This document shows positions 53,320-62,999 of a stretch of 64,000 nucleotides of DNA, one piece after another. Under the pieces are notes generated by a model that saw nothing but the letters and a program-made list of their open reading frames with translations, ran no database searches and was not told where the DNA came from. Positions within the stretch are counted from its first letter, which is position 1. Each line of letters opens with the position of its first letter. The translations under genes were made by a program, and so were the position numbers. Origin of the DNA: Gracilimonas sp040904925 (GTDB taxonomy: Bacteria; Bacteroidota; Rhodothermia; Balneolales; Balneolaceae); NCBI GenBank assembly GCA_040904925.1, contig JBBDSP010000015.1:51407-115406 (forward strand), given 5' to 3'.

Positions 53320-54555
53320 TTAAATGGTTAATGGCTTCCTTGAAATTGGCATGGTCATACAACGTGCTCCACCTCTACCACGACATAATTCATGTCCCTG
53401 AAAACTGATAGCGATCTTTTTGCCACCGGCGGGATCAAATTCTTTGTCAGCGTATTCTTCTACAAATTCAAATTGGCTCATCAGGTCATAACCGTTATCA
53501 ACAAGAGTGTTGAAGGTGTTGGTATTACGTTCATATCCAACAATTATTCCGGGTGCAAGGGCAAACACGTTAGCCCCGTCAGTCCACTGCTCACGAAACT
53601 GATTCGTGCGATCTTCTCCACCACATTTAATGAAGTTGAAATCAAGTCCGGTATTTTCTTCAAGTGCAGATTTTAGTGAGCTTCGGGTTTCTGTCTTGAT
53701 GGTATCACCGTCTTTAAAAAGGGCAACTACATTGTCCTCCTGTTCCATAATTGCAGGCGGGAATGCAATACATTCATTGTGACTGGCAAAAGTAAAGATT
53801 GTATCCAAATGCATGGAGGAGCGCTGTTTTGGGATGTCAACTGCAAGCACAGTTTCCACTCCTCTGTCCAATAAGCCTTCGGTTCCTTTCATCAGTCCAC
53901 TGAAGGAAGTGCGCTCACTCATCCCAATTAAAACCAGTTTGTCTGATACTACCAACACATCACCGCCTTCAATGGATTGATGTCCCGATATACGAATGGC
54001 ATGTTCACGCACACTTTCAAACAGTGGATGAAAATGCACAAGGGTTTCCATTAATAACGATTCCCGAAGCCGTGCTTTTTTTGCTGCACGGGAAACAAGA
54101 ATACTGTTGCCGACAACAGCAGCCAGGTCTCGGGTGAATAATAAATTGGGAGATGGATTAAGCGTAAAACGTTTGGACTTTTTTAAATATCCCTGAATGA
54201 TAAATGTGATGAGATCATCCGGGTCTAGTTTGTGTAATTCCTTCTCAATAACATGAAGGTTTTTTTCGGGAAATTCTTTAACGAGCTGCTCAATGAAATA
54301 AGCACGGGCATCTTCCTGCTGAAATACTTCCACAAAAAGGTCAACGATCTCAATTACTTTACCATTAGCCGGCATGGCAGCATTAAACACTTTAAGCATA
54401 TCAAGGTGTTCTCCACGGGCATCTTCCTCAAATATAATGTCATCGAAGAGTAACTCATCTTTTAACTCGGGATTGACCAGAGAAACTTCGTGCCCCGGGG
54501 TATGTACGATCACACCCTGCAGATGTCCAATTTCAGAAGAAACATTAATGTTCAT
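53320..54555 (-). CDS. arcA: Arginine deiminase
   Basis: A 411-residue protein of the arginine deiminase family. EIGHLQGVIVHTPGHEV, FTRDLAAVVGN, IEGGDVLVV, SMHLDTIFTF with the catalytic His and GGARCMTMPI with the catalytic Cys are all present. It turns arginine into citrulline and ammonia. No arcB, arcC or arcD gene is adjacent, so it may serve nitrogen release rather than a full ATP-yielding pathway. It is the first gene of an operon with the site-2 protease. Confidence 0.92.
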   Translation of the reverse strand: MNINVSSEIGHLQGVIVHTPGHEVSLVNPELKDELLFDDIIFEEDARGEHLDMLKVFNAAMPANGKVIEIVDLFVEVFQQEDARAYFIEQLVKEFPEKNLHVIEKELHKLDPDDLITFIIQGYLKKSKRFTLNPSPNLLFTRDLAAVVGNSILVSRAAKKARLRESLLMETLVHFHPLFESVREHAIRISGHQSIEGGDVLVVSDKLVLIGMSERTSFSGLMKGTEGLLDRGVETVLAVDIPKQRSSMHLDTIFTFASHNECIAFPPAIMEQEDNVVALFKDGDTIKTETRSSLKSALEENTGLDFNFIKCGGEDRTNQFREQWTDGANVFALAPGIIVGYERNTNTFNTLVDNGYDLMSQFEFVEEYADKEFDPAGGKKIAISFQGHELCRGRGGARCMTMPISRKPLTI

Positions 54556-54677
54556 AAAACGGTTATATGGTTGGTTCGTTAAAGCCTCGAAATATACAGG
54601 ATAAAGAGCGGATTTATAAGCAGTAATTGGTTAGTTGAATCAATATCTTGACCCGTCAGAGAAAATAAGATGTGCCT

Positions 54678-55529
54678 ATGACTTCAAAAACAGAAATTGA
54701 ATCGCTGCTATTTTTAATGGATGATCCTGATCCGTTTGTGCAGCAGAGTGTGGAAAACCGGCTTCAGGAATTAGGAGAAAAAGCGGTCCCTCTTTTAGAT
54801 GAGTACAAAGCAGAAATTAAAGAAACCGAAGCCAAAGAGAGGGTCAATGAAGTCATTCATAAGCTCACTTTTGATACTTTAGAACAGGATTTTGTGGAGA
54901 TACTTGAAGGGGGACTTAAAACCCGGAAATCACTGGAAACCGCAGTTTTTACCTTGGCACGATTTGGGAATCCAACACTGAGGATCTCAGAATATCAGGC
55001 TAAGCTCAATCATTTTGCGGATATTGTTGAGCCTCAGATCAAATATAAGCTGGACGAGAAGCGCAAGATGAAGCGCTTGCTAAAATTTATTTTCGAGGAC
55101 CTGAACTTTAGGGGAGATGCTGAAGATTACCACGCGCCTCAAAATTGTTTATTAAATGAGGTTATTGACCGTCGCAAAGGCCTTCCAATTTCTCTCAGCC
55201 TGATCGTAATGTTTATTTCCCGCAGACTTGAAATGCCTTTCTTCGGGATCAATATGCCGATCCATTTTATGCTGAATTATATTGGGGACAAAGAAGAATT
55301 GCTTATCGACCCGTATGATAATGGGGCGATTGTAAGCTACGACCAGTGCTATTTTTTCTTAAAGAAAAACAGTATTGAACCCCGCCCAGAGCACTTCCAG
55401 ATGGCGACTAATCTCGATATTGTGCTGCGCTGTATCCGGAATCTTATTCACAGCTATGAGCGTAAAGAGGAAATGGATCGGGTTGAAGATCTGGGCCGGC
55501 TGCTGAGTGTTGCAGAGATGTATCAGTAG
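54678..55529 (+). CDS. SirB1/transglutaminase-like family protein
   Basis: A 283-residue protein. The HEAT-like N-terminus (FVQQSVENRLQELGEKAVPLL) is followed by the SirB1 transglutaminase-like region (APQNCLLNEVIDRRKGLPISLSLI, FGINMPIHFMLNY). The Cys and His of the active-site-like motif are in QNCLLNE and PIHFML. A GTG at 54672 is the alternative start. Its end overlaps the convergent kinase gene by seven bases. Function of the family is unknown. Confidence 0.82.
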   Translation: MTSKTEIESLLFLMDDPDPFVQQSVENRLQELGEKAVPLLDEYKAEIKETEAKERVNEVIHKLTFDTLEQDFVEILEGGLKTRKSLETAVFTLARFGNPTLRISEYQAKLNHFADIVEPQIKYKLDEKRKMKRLLKFIFEDLNFRGDAEDYHAPQNCLLNEVIDRRKGLPISLSLIVMFISRRLEMPFFGINMPIHFMLNYIGDKEELLIDPYDNGAIVSYDQCYFFLKKNSIEPRPEHFQMATNLDIVLRCIRNLIHSYERKEEMDRVEDLGRLLSVAEMYQ

Positions 55530-56977
55530 GGAAATGTAAAAGTAAAAGTTGCTCCGTTTTTATTATCTACCTTCATTTTGGCTTTAAGTTGTGAAGCAAA
55601 GGAGTTGATAAGCAGGGTGCCTAAACTTTCCTGATTTTCTTTGCCAAATTCGGTTGAAAGCCCGGAACCGTTATCTGATACTTTTAGCACAACTTCTTCA
55701 CCTTGCTTCCGAAGTGAGATGTCCAACCGACCTTTCTGTCCTTTTCTAAATGCGTGCTTGAAGGCATTTACAACCAATTCATTAATTAAGAGCCCACACG
55801 GAATAACACGATCTATATTCAACTCAATTCTTTCAACATCAAAAACCAGTTGAACGTCATCTTTGTATTCGGTAAAAGTACTATGTATAGCTTGTACAAG
55901 GTCTTTGATGTAGTGATCGAGTTCAATATCAGTAAAAGAGTCTGTTTGGTAGAGCTTTTCATGGATCAACCCAACAGATTGTAGACGGGTTTGACTATTT
56001 TGAAGCACATTGCGGGCCTCTTTACTATCCGTACTGTCAAGCTGCAGCTCTATTAAACCTGAGATGATCGCAAGACTGTTTTTTACCCGGTGGTGTATTT
56101 CACGGAGAAGAACTTCTTTTTCTTTGAGCGAAGACTGTATCTCATTTGTCTTAGAATCCACCTTATTTCGGAGTACAACTACCCATCCAATAATAAATAA
56201 GGTAACAAGAGCAAAGCCTCCAAAAAATAGATAGATGTAAAACTGGGGAAGGCTGGCATATCCAAGATCTGAGGGAGTTCTCAGAAACAGCTTATAATGT
56301 CGTTCGTTTGGAAACTCGGGATTATATTCTGTGATAATTCCTTTTACAGAAACTTTATCTCCTACACGCAGAATTTCAAAATTGAAATCATCAAAAAGGC
56401 GATGAAAGTTTGATACATAAACCATCATATTTCCGAAGCCATTTTCCTGTGAAACCCGAATATACTTACCATTGAAAGTACTTCCTTTTTCAATAATGCT
56501 ACCTTCTCCTTCTACCAGCATACCGAGGTATCGTGCAGGGTCTTCGATTGCTGCACTTAGTGGCCTGAAGGATGGGGACTCAGAGGCACGTTTATAAAGC
56601 TCATAGTTATCAGCGTGAACTTCAGCCAAACCGTTGTATTCTTCAATTTTTCCCTTTACAACCAAACTGTCCCCTACCTCAACCGGTTCATCAATTTCCA
56701 TTGCAAAAACCGACATTCCTGTGGAATCATTTTGGATAAATATCTGAAGATAATGCTCGTGTAGAAGCCCACTATTGATATTTGCGATGCCGGTTATAGT
56801 TACCTCTTCACCGAGATAGTCTAATATATTATCCTTATTTGTATCGGTGCGGATGGTTGAATATGAAGTCAGGGAATCAGAATTGCTCTGCGCAAAAGCG
56901 GTAGTCCCAATCAATAAATGAAGTACAAATGAGAGAATGAACTTACACCAAGAGTGTACGAAAAAGATATTTTTCAT
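55523..56977 (-). CDS. Sensor histidine kinase with OB-fold-like periplasmic region
   Basis: A 484-residue protein. A signal peptide (to about residue 30) and two successive strand-rich segments follow (EEVTITGIANINSGLLHEHY to EVHADNYELY, and MLVEGEGSIIEKGSTFNGKY to RHYKLFLRTPSD), each with an OB-fold pattern. A transmembrane helix (YLFFGGFALVTLFIIGWVVVL) leads to a HisKA_2-type dimer domain (REIHHRVKNSLAIISGLIEL, His near 294) and an HATPase (LLINELVVNAFKHAFRKG, SDNGSGLS). The response regulator is not adjacent. An unusual sensor arrangement. Confidence 0.85.
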   Translation of the reverse strand: MKNIFFVHSWCKFILSFVLHLLIGTTAFAQSNSDSLTSYSTIRTDTNKDNILDYLGEEVTITGIANINSGLLHEHYLQIFIQNDSTGMSVFAMEIDEPVEVGDSLVVKGKIEEYNGLAEVHADNYELYKRASESPSFRPLSAAIEDPARYLGMLVEGEGSIIEKGSTFNGKYIRVSQENGFGNMMVYVSNFHRLFDDFNFEILRVGDKVSVKGIITEYNPEFPNERHYKLFLRTPSDLGYASLPQFYIYLFFGGFALVTLFIIGWVVVLRNKVDSKTNEIQSSLKEKEVLLREIHHRVKNSLAIISGLIELQLDSTDSKEARNVLQNSQTRLQSVGLIHEKLYQTDSFTDIELDHYIKDLVQAIHSTFTEYKDDVQLVFDVERIELNIDRVIPCGLLINELVVNAFKHAFRKGQKGRLDISLRKQGEEVVLKVSDNGSGLSTEFGKENQESLGTLLINSFASQLKAKMKVDNKNGATFTFTFPY

Positions 56978-57183
56978 TAAAAACTAACCATCCAACTAAA
57001 GCTAAGATTCTAATTTAATTTTAAACAATTACGTGCTTCAATAAAAGGATTTTAGTTTTGAATTAAGAATTTTAATGATTTTGATTTTTTGCAAAACCAT
57101 TCAAGAGGCGGTGTGACAAAAATGAAATGGCATCTCTCCTCTAAAAGGTTAAATTCCTATATGTCTTAAAACCAGTTCTATCA

Positions 57184-58056
57184 ATGAGCAAGAACGTAAT
57201 GCCATATCACCTTGGATGTACTGTCTGGAGTCTTACGGAGTGGAAAGGTGTGTTTTTTTCGGAAGATGCAAAGCCGGGTCAGTTCTTATCTCAATACGCC
57301 TCGGTCTTTAATTCTGTGGAAGGAAACACCACTTTTTATAATGTACCGGATGAATCGGTGATAAAGAAATGGGGGGAGCAAACTCCAAAAGGATTCAAGT
57401 TCTGTTTTAAATTTCCAAGATATATTACTCACGAAAAGAGAATGTATAACGTGAAAGGAGAAGTGCTTGATTTCGTAAAGTTATTTGAGCCGATTCGTGA
57501 AAAAGTGGGCCCCTTTATGATCCAGTTTCCGGATTCATTTTCCCCATCTGAGCTTTATCGTCTTGAGGAAGTTTTTTCAATTCTTCCTAAGTCATTCAGT
57601 TATTCAGTGGAAATGAGGCACAAAGATTTTTTCGACCATGGAAAGCATGAACGAAATCTGATCTCATTGCTGAAAAGTTATGATGTGGATCGGGTTATAT
57701 TTGATACCCGTAAATTGCATTCAACCAAATCAAACGAAGCTTCAATACTTGAGGCGCAAAAGAAAAAACCAAAGGTTCCGGTTCGGTTTGACACCACCTC
57801 ATCCCGTCCCGTTTTAAGGTTTGTGGGAACCAATGATGTGTTGAATAACGAACCCTATCTAAAAGAATGGGCTATCATTGTAGCAGAATGGATCGGGGAA
57901 GGATTACACCCATATGTGTTTATACATTCCCCGGATAAAATAAGCCAACCCAAACTATGCCGGCATTTTCACAACCTGCTGGCTGAATTTATGGATTTAC
58001 CGGCTTTAAATGACTGGCCGGTTAACACGCAAAACACACAGCTGGGCTTATTTTAG
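57184..58056 (+). CDS. DUF72 domain-containing protein
   Basis: A 290-residue protein with a TIM-barrel-like DUF72 pattern: HLGCTVWSLTEWKG, VFNSVEGNTTFYNVPDESV, FKFCFKFPRYITHEKR, and the late VFIHSPDKISQPKLCRHFH. The family's biochemical role is unresolved. The gene is divergent from the sensor kinase. Confidence 0.85.
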   Translation: MSKNVMPYHLGCTVWSLTEWKGVFFSEDAKPGQFLSQYASVFNSVEGNTTFYNVPDESVIKKWGEQTPKGFKFCFKFPRYITHEKRMYNVKGEVLDFVKLFEPIREKVGPFMIQFPDSFSPSELYRLEEVFSILPKSFSYSVEMRHKDFFDHGKHERNLISLLKSYDVDRVIFDTRKLHSTKSNEASILEAQKKKPKVPVRFDTTSSRPVLRFVGTNDVLNNEPYLKEWAIIVAEWIGEGLHPYVFIHSPDKISQPKLCRHFHNLLAEFMDLPALNDWPVNTQNTQLGLF

Positions 58057-58074
58057 AGAGAAAGTGAATCCAAC

Positions 58075-58704
58075 TCAGTCAATAACACCGATATGGGCAG
58101 TGCTATTAACAAAACTTATATGCTCCAGTGCTTCCATGGTCTCAGCCTCCTTCCCGGGCTCCGTTTTTATGACTGCAGAACGTTGATTTCCTCTGATGAT
58201 TCTCAGCCCTAAGTCTGGGTATGATGAAATTAGTTCATTAGCCTGCGAAGATGTTGTATTATAGGACATTGAAATAAAAACAGGATCAGGATTAGTATTC
58301 TGTTCAAGTTGGGTATACAATTTATCCATGGTCTCTTTATCCAGAGAGTTCATTTCTGAAATTCTTTTGATGTCTTCTTCGGTTATATTGGTAGTTTCAC
58401 CAATTATGAACTCAACCCATCTGTTAGTTTTTATTTCTTCAAGTTGCTCTCGCACAGGCTCCCCATCAATACTTAACAATATATTCTTGAAGTTGCTGCT
58501 CAGTATCTTATATCCATACTCGCTAAGTTTCCGTTCCATATAATTATTCGAAAGAGTATCGCTGAAAGAAACCTGAATCATTCCCTGTTCAATTTTATAC
58601 TGTCCGCTTTCTAATTTCTTTAGATCAGAATCATCTATAACTTGAGCAAAAATAGTTATGGTTAGAAAAAGTGAAATCAGAATGGTAAATAGAAATTGTT
58701 TCAT
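58075..58704 (-). CDS. Secreted protein of unknown function
   Basis: A 209-residue protein with a signal peptide (FLFTILISLFLTITIFAQ). The remainder has no transmembrane segment and has a mixed alpha/beta pattern with two similar-looking halves (LSEYGYKILSSNFKNILLSI and ELISSYPDLGLRIIRGNQ), each followed by a helix, which may reflect a duplicated small domain. No family is recognised. It is convergent with the DUF72 gene. Confidence 0.6.
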   Translation of the reverse strand: MKQFLFTILISLFLTITIFAQVIDDSDLKKLESGQYKIEQGMIQVSFSDTLSNNYMERKLSEYGYKILSSNFKNILLSIDGEPVREQLEEIKTNRWVEFIIGETTNITEEDIKRISEMNSLDKETMDKLYTQLEQNTNPDPVFISMSYNTTSSQANELISSYPDLGLRIIRGNQRSAVIKTEPGKEAETMEALEHISFVNSTAHIGVID

Positions 58705-58907
58705 GTCATATGACTTTAGATAGTTCTCTCAGTCTTTTATTTTGAATAATATACCCTTATTAAATAAAGTATCGTTAAATAATGTGCAAATAGAATTCAA
58801 AAGTTCTCCAATCATTAAATTAATAAATGCCCCACAGCCATATTGGTTTTTAGATTAAATTTGTATTCATTATGGTTTAATATTTTTTATTACGTTGGTA
58901 TGATTAA

Positions 58908-59807
58908 ATGGCCACTTATGACGTAGTTTTACTAACAGATTCGAGATACGTTGACCCTAGTATTCTGGGAGAATATGTCCAAAATATTTTGACTGAGGAT
59001 AAGTTGGTACGGGAAGCTTTGGAGAGAAAAGGGTTAAGAGTAGAGAGAAAAGATTGGGCTGACCAGGAGTTTGATTGGGCGGAAACAAAAGCAATACTTT
59101 TCAGAACGAATTGGGATTACTTTGACCGGTTTGGAGAGTTTCAGAAGTGGATAAGCCGGGCATCAGCAATGTCTGAATTTATAAATTCCATCAGTTTATT
59201 TAATTGGAATGTGGACAAACACTATCTGGCAGAGTTGTCAAAAAAAGGAGTTCGAATTGTGCCAACGCGTTACATTCCTCGGGGATCATCTTTGTGTCTT
59301 GAGAGATTGCATGAATTCACAGGTTGGCAAAATTCGGTGGTAAAACCTGCGATTGGTGGTGCGGCGCGACATACCTATAACATCACTTCTCAAAATATTT
59401 CAATTATATCTAATAAGCTTGCCGGGGTAATGATGAAAGAAGACTTTATGCTTCAGCCATTTCAAAACTCTGTGCCGGAAAGAGGAGAGTTGTCACTGAT
59501 GTTTTTTGGACATGAATATAGCCACGCTGTTTTGAAAAAAGCTAAACCGGGTGATTTTCGGGTACAGGATGATTTTGGGGGAACGGTTCATCAACATACC
59601 GCTACGGATGACGAAGTTTCATTTGCACTGAAGGTGGTTAAGGCTTGTCCTGAAAAACCGGCCTATGCCCGGGTTGATATGATCGTAGATAACGATGGTG
59701 AACTGGCAGTTTCTGAACTCGAACTTATTGAGCCGGAGCTTTGGTTTAGGAATAGCCCCAAAGCTGCTGATCTTTTAGCTGAGGAAGTTGTCAAACGGTT
59801 GAACTAA
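58908..59807 (+). CDS. ATP-grasp family protein (DcsG-like)
   Basis: A 299-residue protein. The C-terminal half carries the ATP-grasp pattern: the lysine-bearing strand in SVVKPAIGGAARHTY, LQPFQNSVPERGELSLMFF, and acidic metal ligands in YARVDMIVDNDGELAVSELELIEPELWF. The layout resembles glutathione synthase/RimK-type ligases and the D-cycloserine ligase DcsG group. It probably ligates a carboxylate to an amine or thiol. No biosynthetic partner gene is adjacent. Confidence 0.75.
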   Translation: MATYDVVLLTDSRYVDPSILGEYVQNILTEDKLVREALERKGLRVERKDWADQEFDWAETKAILFRTNWDYFDRFGEFQKWISRASAMSEFINSISLFNWNVDKHYLAELSKKGVRIVPTRYIPRGSSLCLERLHEFTGWQNSVVKPAIGGAARHTYNITSQNISIISNKLAGVMMKEDFMLQPFQNSVPERGELSLMFFGHEYSHAVLKKAKPGDFRVQDDFGGTVHQHTATDDEVSFALKVVKACPEKPAYARVDMIVDNDGELAVSELELIEPELWFRNSPKAADLLAEEVVKRLN

Positions 59808-59818
59808 CACATTTAGTT

Positions 59819-60553
59819 TTAGTCAAATGTTTCCAGATAAGCTCGAATTCGTTTTGCATTAACACCAAGGTCGCCGCGACCAATGCGTGATTTTGAGCGT
59901 ACATCGATCTTGCTTCCTGTATCAGCGGTATCAACCCGGATCACAACATCATCGATGAATCCAAACCAAGCCAATTTGTGATAGGCTTCAATTCGTCCTT
60001 CTTCCCGGCTTTCCCCAACCATATCCCAGGGCATTTCTCTTGCCGTTTCCAGAGCTCGGTCATAGGCCTTATCGTACTCAAGGGAGGTATAAAAGCTTTC
60101 GATATCGGGATAAAAATCAGCTTGTGCTTCGGCGGTTTCCTCTCCTGTATATTCTACAGGATTAGGAGCATCAGCTCTCAAGGGAGCAATTGCATCGAAG
60201 GATGGAGGGTTTTCAAGGTCTGTGGTAATATCATGAATGGGAGGATAACCTTGCTGTACTTCACTGTACCAGTACCCGATATTTATCAAAGCTGCGAGTA
60301 ACAGGCATATACTTACTGAGCCGGCTATGATCTGGTTTTGAGTTCTTTCAGAAGCTCTGAAAAGTCCGGCTGCGGCTAGAATTCCGCCTAAAACAGCAGC
60401 GCCTGTTCCCCAGGGAATGATGGTAAAGCCAAAACTAAAATGCCACCAACCCCACTGATAACCGTAACCGGATAGAAGTACAGTTAAAGCTCCTAAAATG
60501 GAAAGTATAGTTCCGAACTTTATTAAACCTGAATACAATTTTCCTGACGCCAT
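59819..60553 (-). CDS. DUF1499 domain-containing membrane protein
   Basis: A 244-residue protein. The first half has three hydrophobic segments (LIKFGTILSILGALTVLLSGY onward); the second half is DUF1499 (PPIHDITTDLENPPSFDAI, then ARAMPWD-like EMPWDMVGESREEGRIEAYHK, DVVIRVDTADTGSKIDVRSK). Function is unknown. It is convergent with the ATP-grasp gene. Confidence 0.85.
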   Translation of the reverse strand: MASGKLYSGLIKFGTILSILGALTVLLSGYGYQWGWWHFSFGFTIIPWGTGAAVLGGILAAAGLFRASERTQNQIIAGSVSICLLLAALINIGYWYSEVQQGYPPIHDITTDLENPPSFDAIAPLRADAPNPVEYTGEETAEAQADFYPDIESFYTSLEYDKAYDRALETAREMPWDMVGESREEGRIEAYHKLAWFGFIDDVVIRVDTADTGSKIDVRSKSRIGRGDLGVNAKRIRAYLETFD

Positions 60554-60662
60554 ATTTCCCCATTATAAATTGATGGTTACGCCTTAATATACATCAGATC
60601 GAGGAAACTTCGTTCCACATATAATTCACGCCAAACTTTACACGCGGAAGGCCAAGAAAAAA

Positions 60663-61223
60663 TTAATTTTCTGACAAAGCAGACTTAATTCTTTCAAATA
60701 TCTCATCAATGGAACCGATACCGTCTATTTCTTGAACCTTATCCTGCTTTTGGTAATGTTCCATTACAGGTTTGGTTTCTTTTCGATAGACTTCAAGACG
60801 CGTTTTGATCTTTTCTTCGGTGTCGTCTGTTCGCCCTTCACCGCGGGATAGGATTCGTTGAACAAGTTCATCTTCAGGAACAGATAGTAAGATGAATGCA
60901 TCCAGGCGGTCATTATTATTTTTGAGAAAGGCATCAAATGCTTCAGCCTGAACCACGGTTCGGGGAAAACCATCAAGGATATAGCCATCCTGATATTTTC
61001 CTTTCCTTAGTTCGTCTGCAACCAGGTCTACCACGGTTTCGTCGGGGACCAATTCACCGGCATCAAGAATAGACTTAACTTTAACACCGAGAGGGGTTTT
61101 ATTCTTTATTGCTGCCCGAAAAATATCTCCGGTTGAAAGATGGGGAATGCTGTATTCGTCTTGAAGTTTTTTAGCTTGTGTACCTTTACCTGCACCCGGA
61201 GGGCCAAAAAGAATAATATTCAT
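60663..61223 (-). CDS. adk: Adenylate kinase
   Basis: A 186-residue protein. GPPGAGKGTQAKKL is the P-loop, DGFPRTVVQAEAFD the AMP-binding region, and EGRTDDTEEKIKTRL the short-lid core, so it is the short form without the LID zinc domain. It balances adenine nucleotides. It lies 134 bases downstream of rplS. Confidence 0.96.
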   Translation of the reverse strand: MNIILFGPPGAGKGTQAKKLQDEYSIPHLSTGDIFRAAIKNKTPLGVKVKSILDAGELVPDETVVDLVADELRKGKYQDGYILDGFPRTVVQAEAFDAFLKNNNDRLDAFILLSVPEDELVQRILSRGEGRTDDTEEKIKTRLEVYRKETKPVMEHYQKQDKVQEIDGIGSIDEIFERIKSALSEN

Positions 61224-61320
61224 TACTAATTAGTTTGGTTAGAACTTAGATCAAAATGAAGAAGTAATCTCCGTCTTTAAGCCCAATTGCTTTAAATCCG
61301 GAGATCACCAAATTTTATAA

Positions 61321-61342
61321 TATCCCGGCAATTCCAGGGATA
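61321..61342 (-). terminator. Possible terminator of the rpsP-rplS operon
   Basis: The outer arms TATCCC and GGGATA with inner GG/CC pairs form a compact hairpin about 15 bases beyond the rplS stop on the reverse strand. The downstream T-richness is only moderate. Confidence 0.45.
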
Positions 61343-61357
61343 GAAAGAAGCTAATAT

Positions 61358-61708
61358 TTACTTTTTAGCGTCTTTATCTTTTATACGAGCTGCTTTACCA
61401 CGCAAGTCACGCAGATAGAAAAGTTTTGAACGTCTCACTTTTCCTTTTTTCTTCACTTCGATCTTTGCAATAAAAGGAGAGTTAAGTGGAAAAACACGCT
61501 CTACACCAACGTTACTGCTGATCTTACGAACAGTAAACGTTTTATTAGGGCCGCTTCCACGTTCTGACAGCACAATGCCTTCATACTGCTGAATACGTTC
61601 TTTTTCGCCTTCACGTACACGATAATGTACATTTACCGTATCGCCGGCAGTAAAAAGAGGGATCTCTTCGTTTATTAGGCTTTGCTCTACAAGTTTTAGC
61701 TTATCCAT
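61358..61708 (-). CDS. rplS: 50S ribosomal protein L19
   Basis: A 116-residue protein with the L19 pattern: AGDTVNVHYRVREGEKERIQ, YEGIVLSERGSGPNKTFTVR, SSNVGVERVFPLNSPFI, RRSKLFYLRDLRGKAARI. It helps form the 30S-50S interface. Last gene of the rpsP-rimM-trmD-rplS operon. Confidence 0.98.
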   Translation of the reverse strand: MDKLKLVEQSLINEEIPLFTAGDTVNVHYRVREGEKERIQQYEGIVLSERGSGPNKTFTVRKISSNVGVERVFPLNSPFIAKIEVKKKGKVRRSKLFYLRDLRGKAARIKDKDAKK

Positions 61709-61752
61709 TGTTTTTATATTTAACCCCGATCTTTACTGCATCGAGATTGTTA

Positions 61753-62445
61753 TTAATGTTCTTTCTTAAATTTTTTGTACAAGTCTTCTCTTCGTTCTTT
61801 GGTCCGTTTTTCGGATTGCTGCTGTTTCCATTCCACCACTTTTTTGTGATCTCCTGAAAGCAATATATCCGGGACTTTGAGTCCTTTGAATTCTGCCGGA
61901 CGGGTATAAACAGGTCCTTCCAGCAGTCCATCCTGAAATGAATCATTCAATGCGCTTCCTGCATCTCCCAACACACCGGGGAGAAGCCGGACAATAGCGT
62001 CTGTTATGGCTAAGGCAGGAATTTCACCCCCCGATAGCACATAATCACCAATTGAATATTCTTTGGTAATGAGTTCATCTCTTACCCGCTGATCAACGCC
62101 TTTATAGTGCCCGCATAAAATGATGATGTTTTTTTTGAGGGATAATGCATTTGCATCGGCCTGTTTAAAAACATCGCCATCGGGAGCCGTGAAAATGATT
62201 TCGTCATAGTCACGTTCGGCCTGGAGTTTCTCTATGCAGCTGAAAATGGGCTGCGGAGTTAACACCATGCCGGGTTCACCGCCGTAAGGGTAATCATCTA
62301 TCTTCTTGTGCTTGTCTTCGGTATAATCCCGAAGGTCGTGCACATGAATTTCTACCAGCTCTTTATCGAGGGCACGCTTAATTATACTGTGATCAAGCGG
62401 ACTTTCGAGCAGGGCCGGAACGGCAGAGATGATGTCTATTCTCAT
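61753..62445 (-). CDS. trmD: tRNA (guanine-N1)-methyltransferase TrmD
   Basis: A 230-residue SPOUT methyltransferase. MRIDIISAVPALLESPLDHS, YPYGGEPGMVL, LCGHYKGVDQRV and the trefoil-knot motif YVLSGGEIPALAITDAIVRL are present. It makes m1G37 in tRNA. The ATG shares one base with the rimM stop codon (TGATG), so it is translated in a coupled way. Confidence 0.98.
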   Translation of the reverse strand: MRIDIISAVPALLESPLDHSIIKRALDKELVEIHVHDLRDYTEDKHKKIDDYPYGGEPGMVLTPQPIFSCIEKLQAERDYDEIIFTAPDGDVFKQADANALSLKKNIIILCGHYKGVDQRVRDELITKEYSIGDYVLSGGEIPALAITDAIVRLLPGVLGDAGSALNDSFQDGLLEGPVYTRPAEFKGLKVPDILLSGDHKKVVEWKQQQSEKRTKERREDLYKKFKKEH

Positions 62446-62981
62446 CAGATTCCCTCCAGCTCATCCAAGTTTTGGCAGTAGATGCTACCATCACGTGTTT
62501 CTTTTACAAAATGATCGATATATGGAATCAGGCGGCTTCCCGATGTAGTAGCCACTACCAAAATAGGGTGAGCCGGATTGTTCATAACTTCGATCACCAA
62601 ACCGATAGACTCATTGTCGTCAAAAACTTCATGATCAACTAACGAATTTTCGGTTTCAGCTTTAGCGTCCAGGAATGCGTCGGCATTTTCAACTTCAAGG
62701 AAAATACCGCGATTTCTAAGTGCTTCAGCTCCGGTGCGATCAGCGATATGGTCAAATTGTACAAAGAACGAAATATTATTTCTTTTGCCCTCAACCCGCA
62801 TATCTGTAATGCGAGCGGGATAAAAGTCGCCACGGTCGTTTCGCAAATAAACCAGCTTCAGATCTTCAATTTCCTGAGGATCACTCACGTCAAAGAAAAC
62901 CTTGAGTTCACCATCAAGTCCATGGGAGCGTAATACATGCCCCACCTGAATAAAGCCCGGTGTATTGGCGTCCCGATTCAT
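62445..62981 (-). CDS. rimM: 16S rRNA processing protein RimM
   Basis: A 178-residue protein. QVGHVLRSHGLDGELKVFF opens the RimM domain; a PRC-barrel follows (HEVFDDNESIGLVIEVMNNP, LIPYIDHFVKE). It helps 30S maturation around S19. It starts 18 bases after the rpsP stop codon. Confidence 0.95.
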   Translation of the reverse strand: MNRDANTPGFIQVGHVLRSHGLDGELKVFFDVSDPQEIEDLKLVYLRNDRGDFYPARITDMRVEGKRNNISFFVQFDHIADRTGAEALRNRGIFLEVENADAFLDAKAETENSLVDHEVFDDNESIGLVIEVMNNPAHPILVVATTSGSRLIPYIDHFVKETRDGSIYCQNLDELEGI

Positions 62982-62999
62982 AGGCGCCGGATAGTTAAA

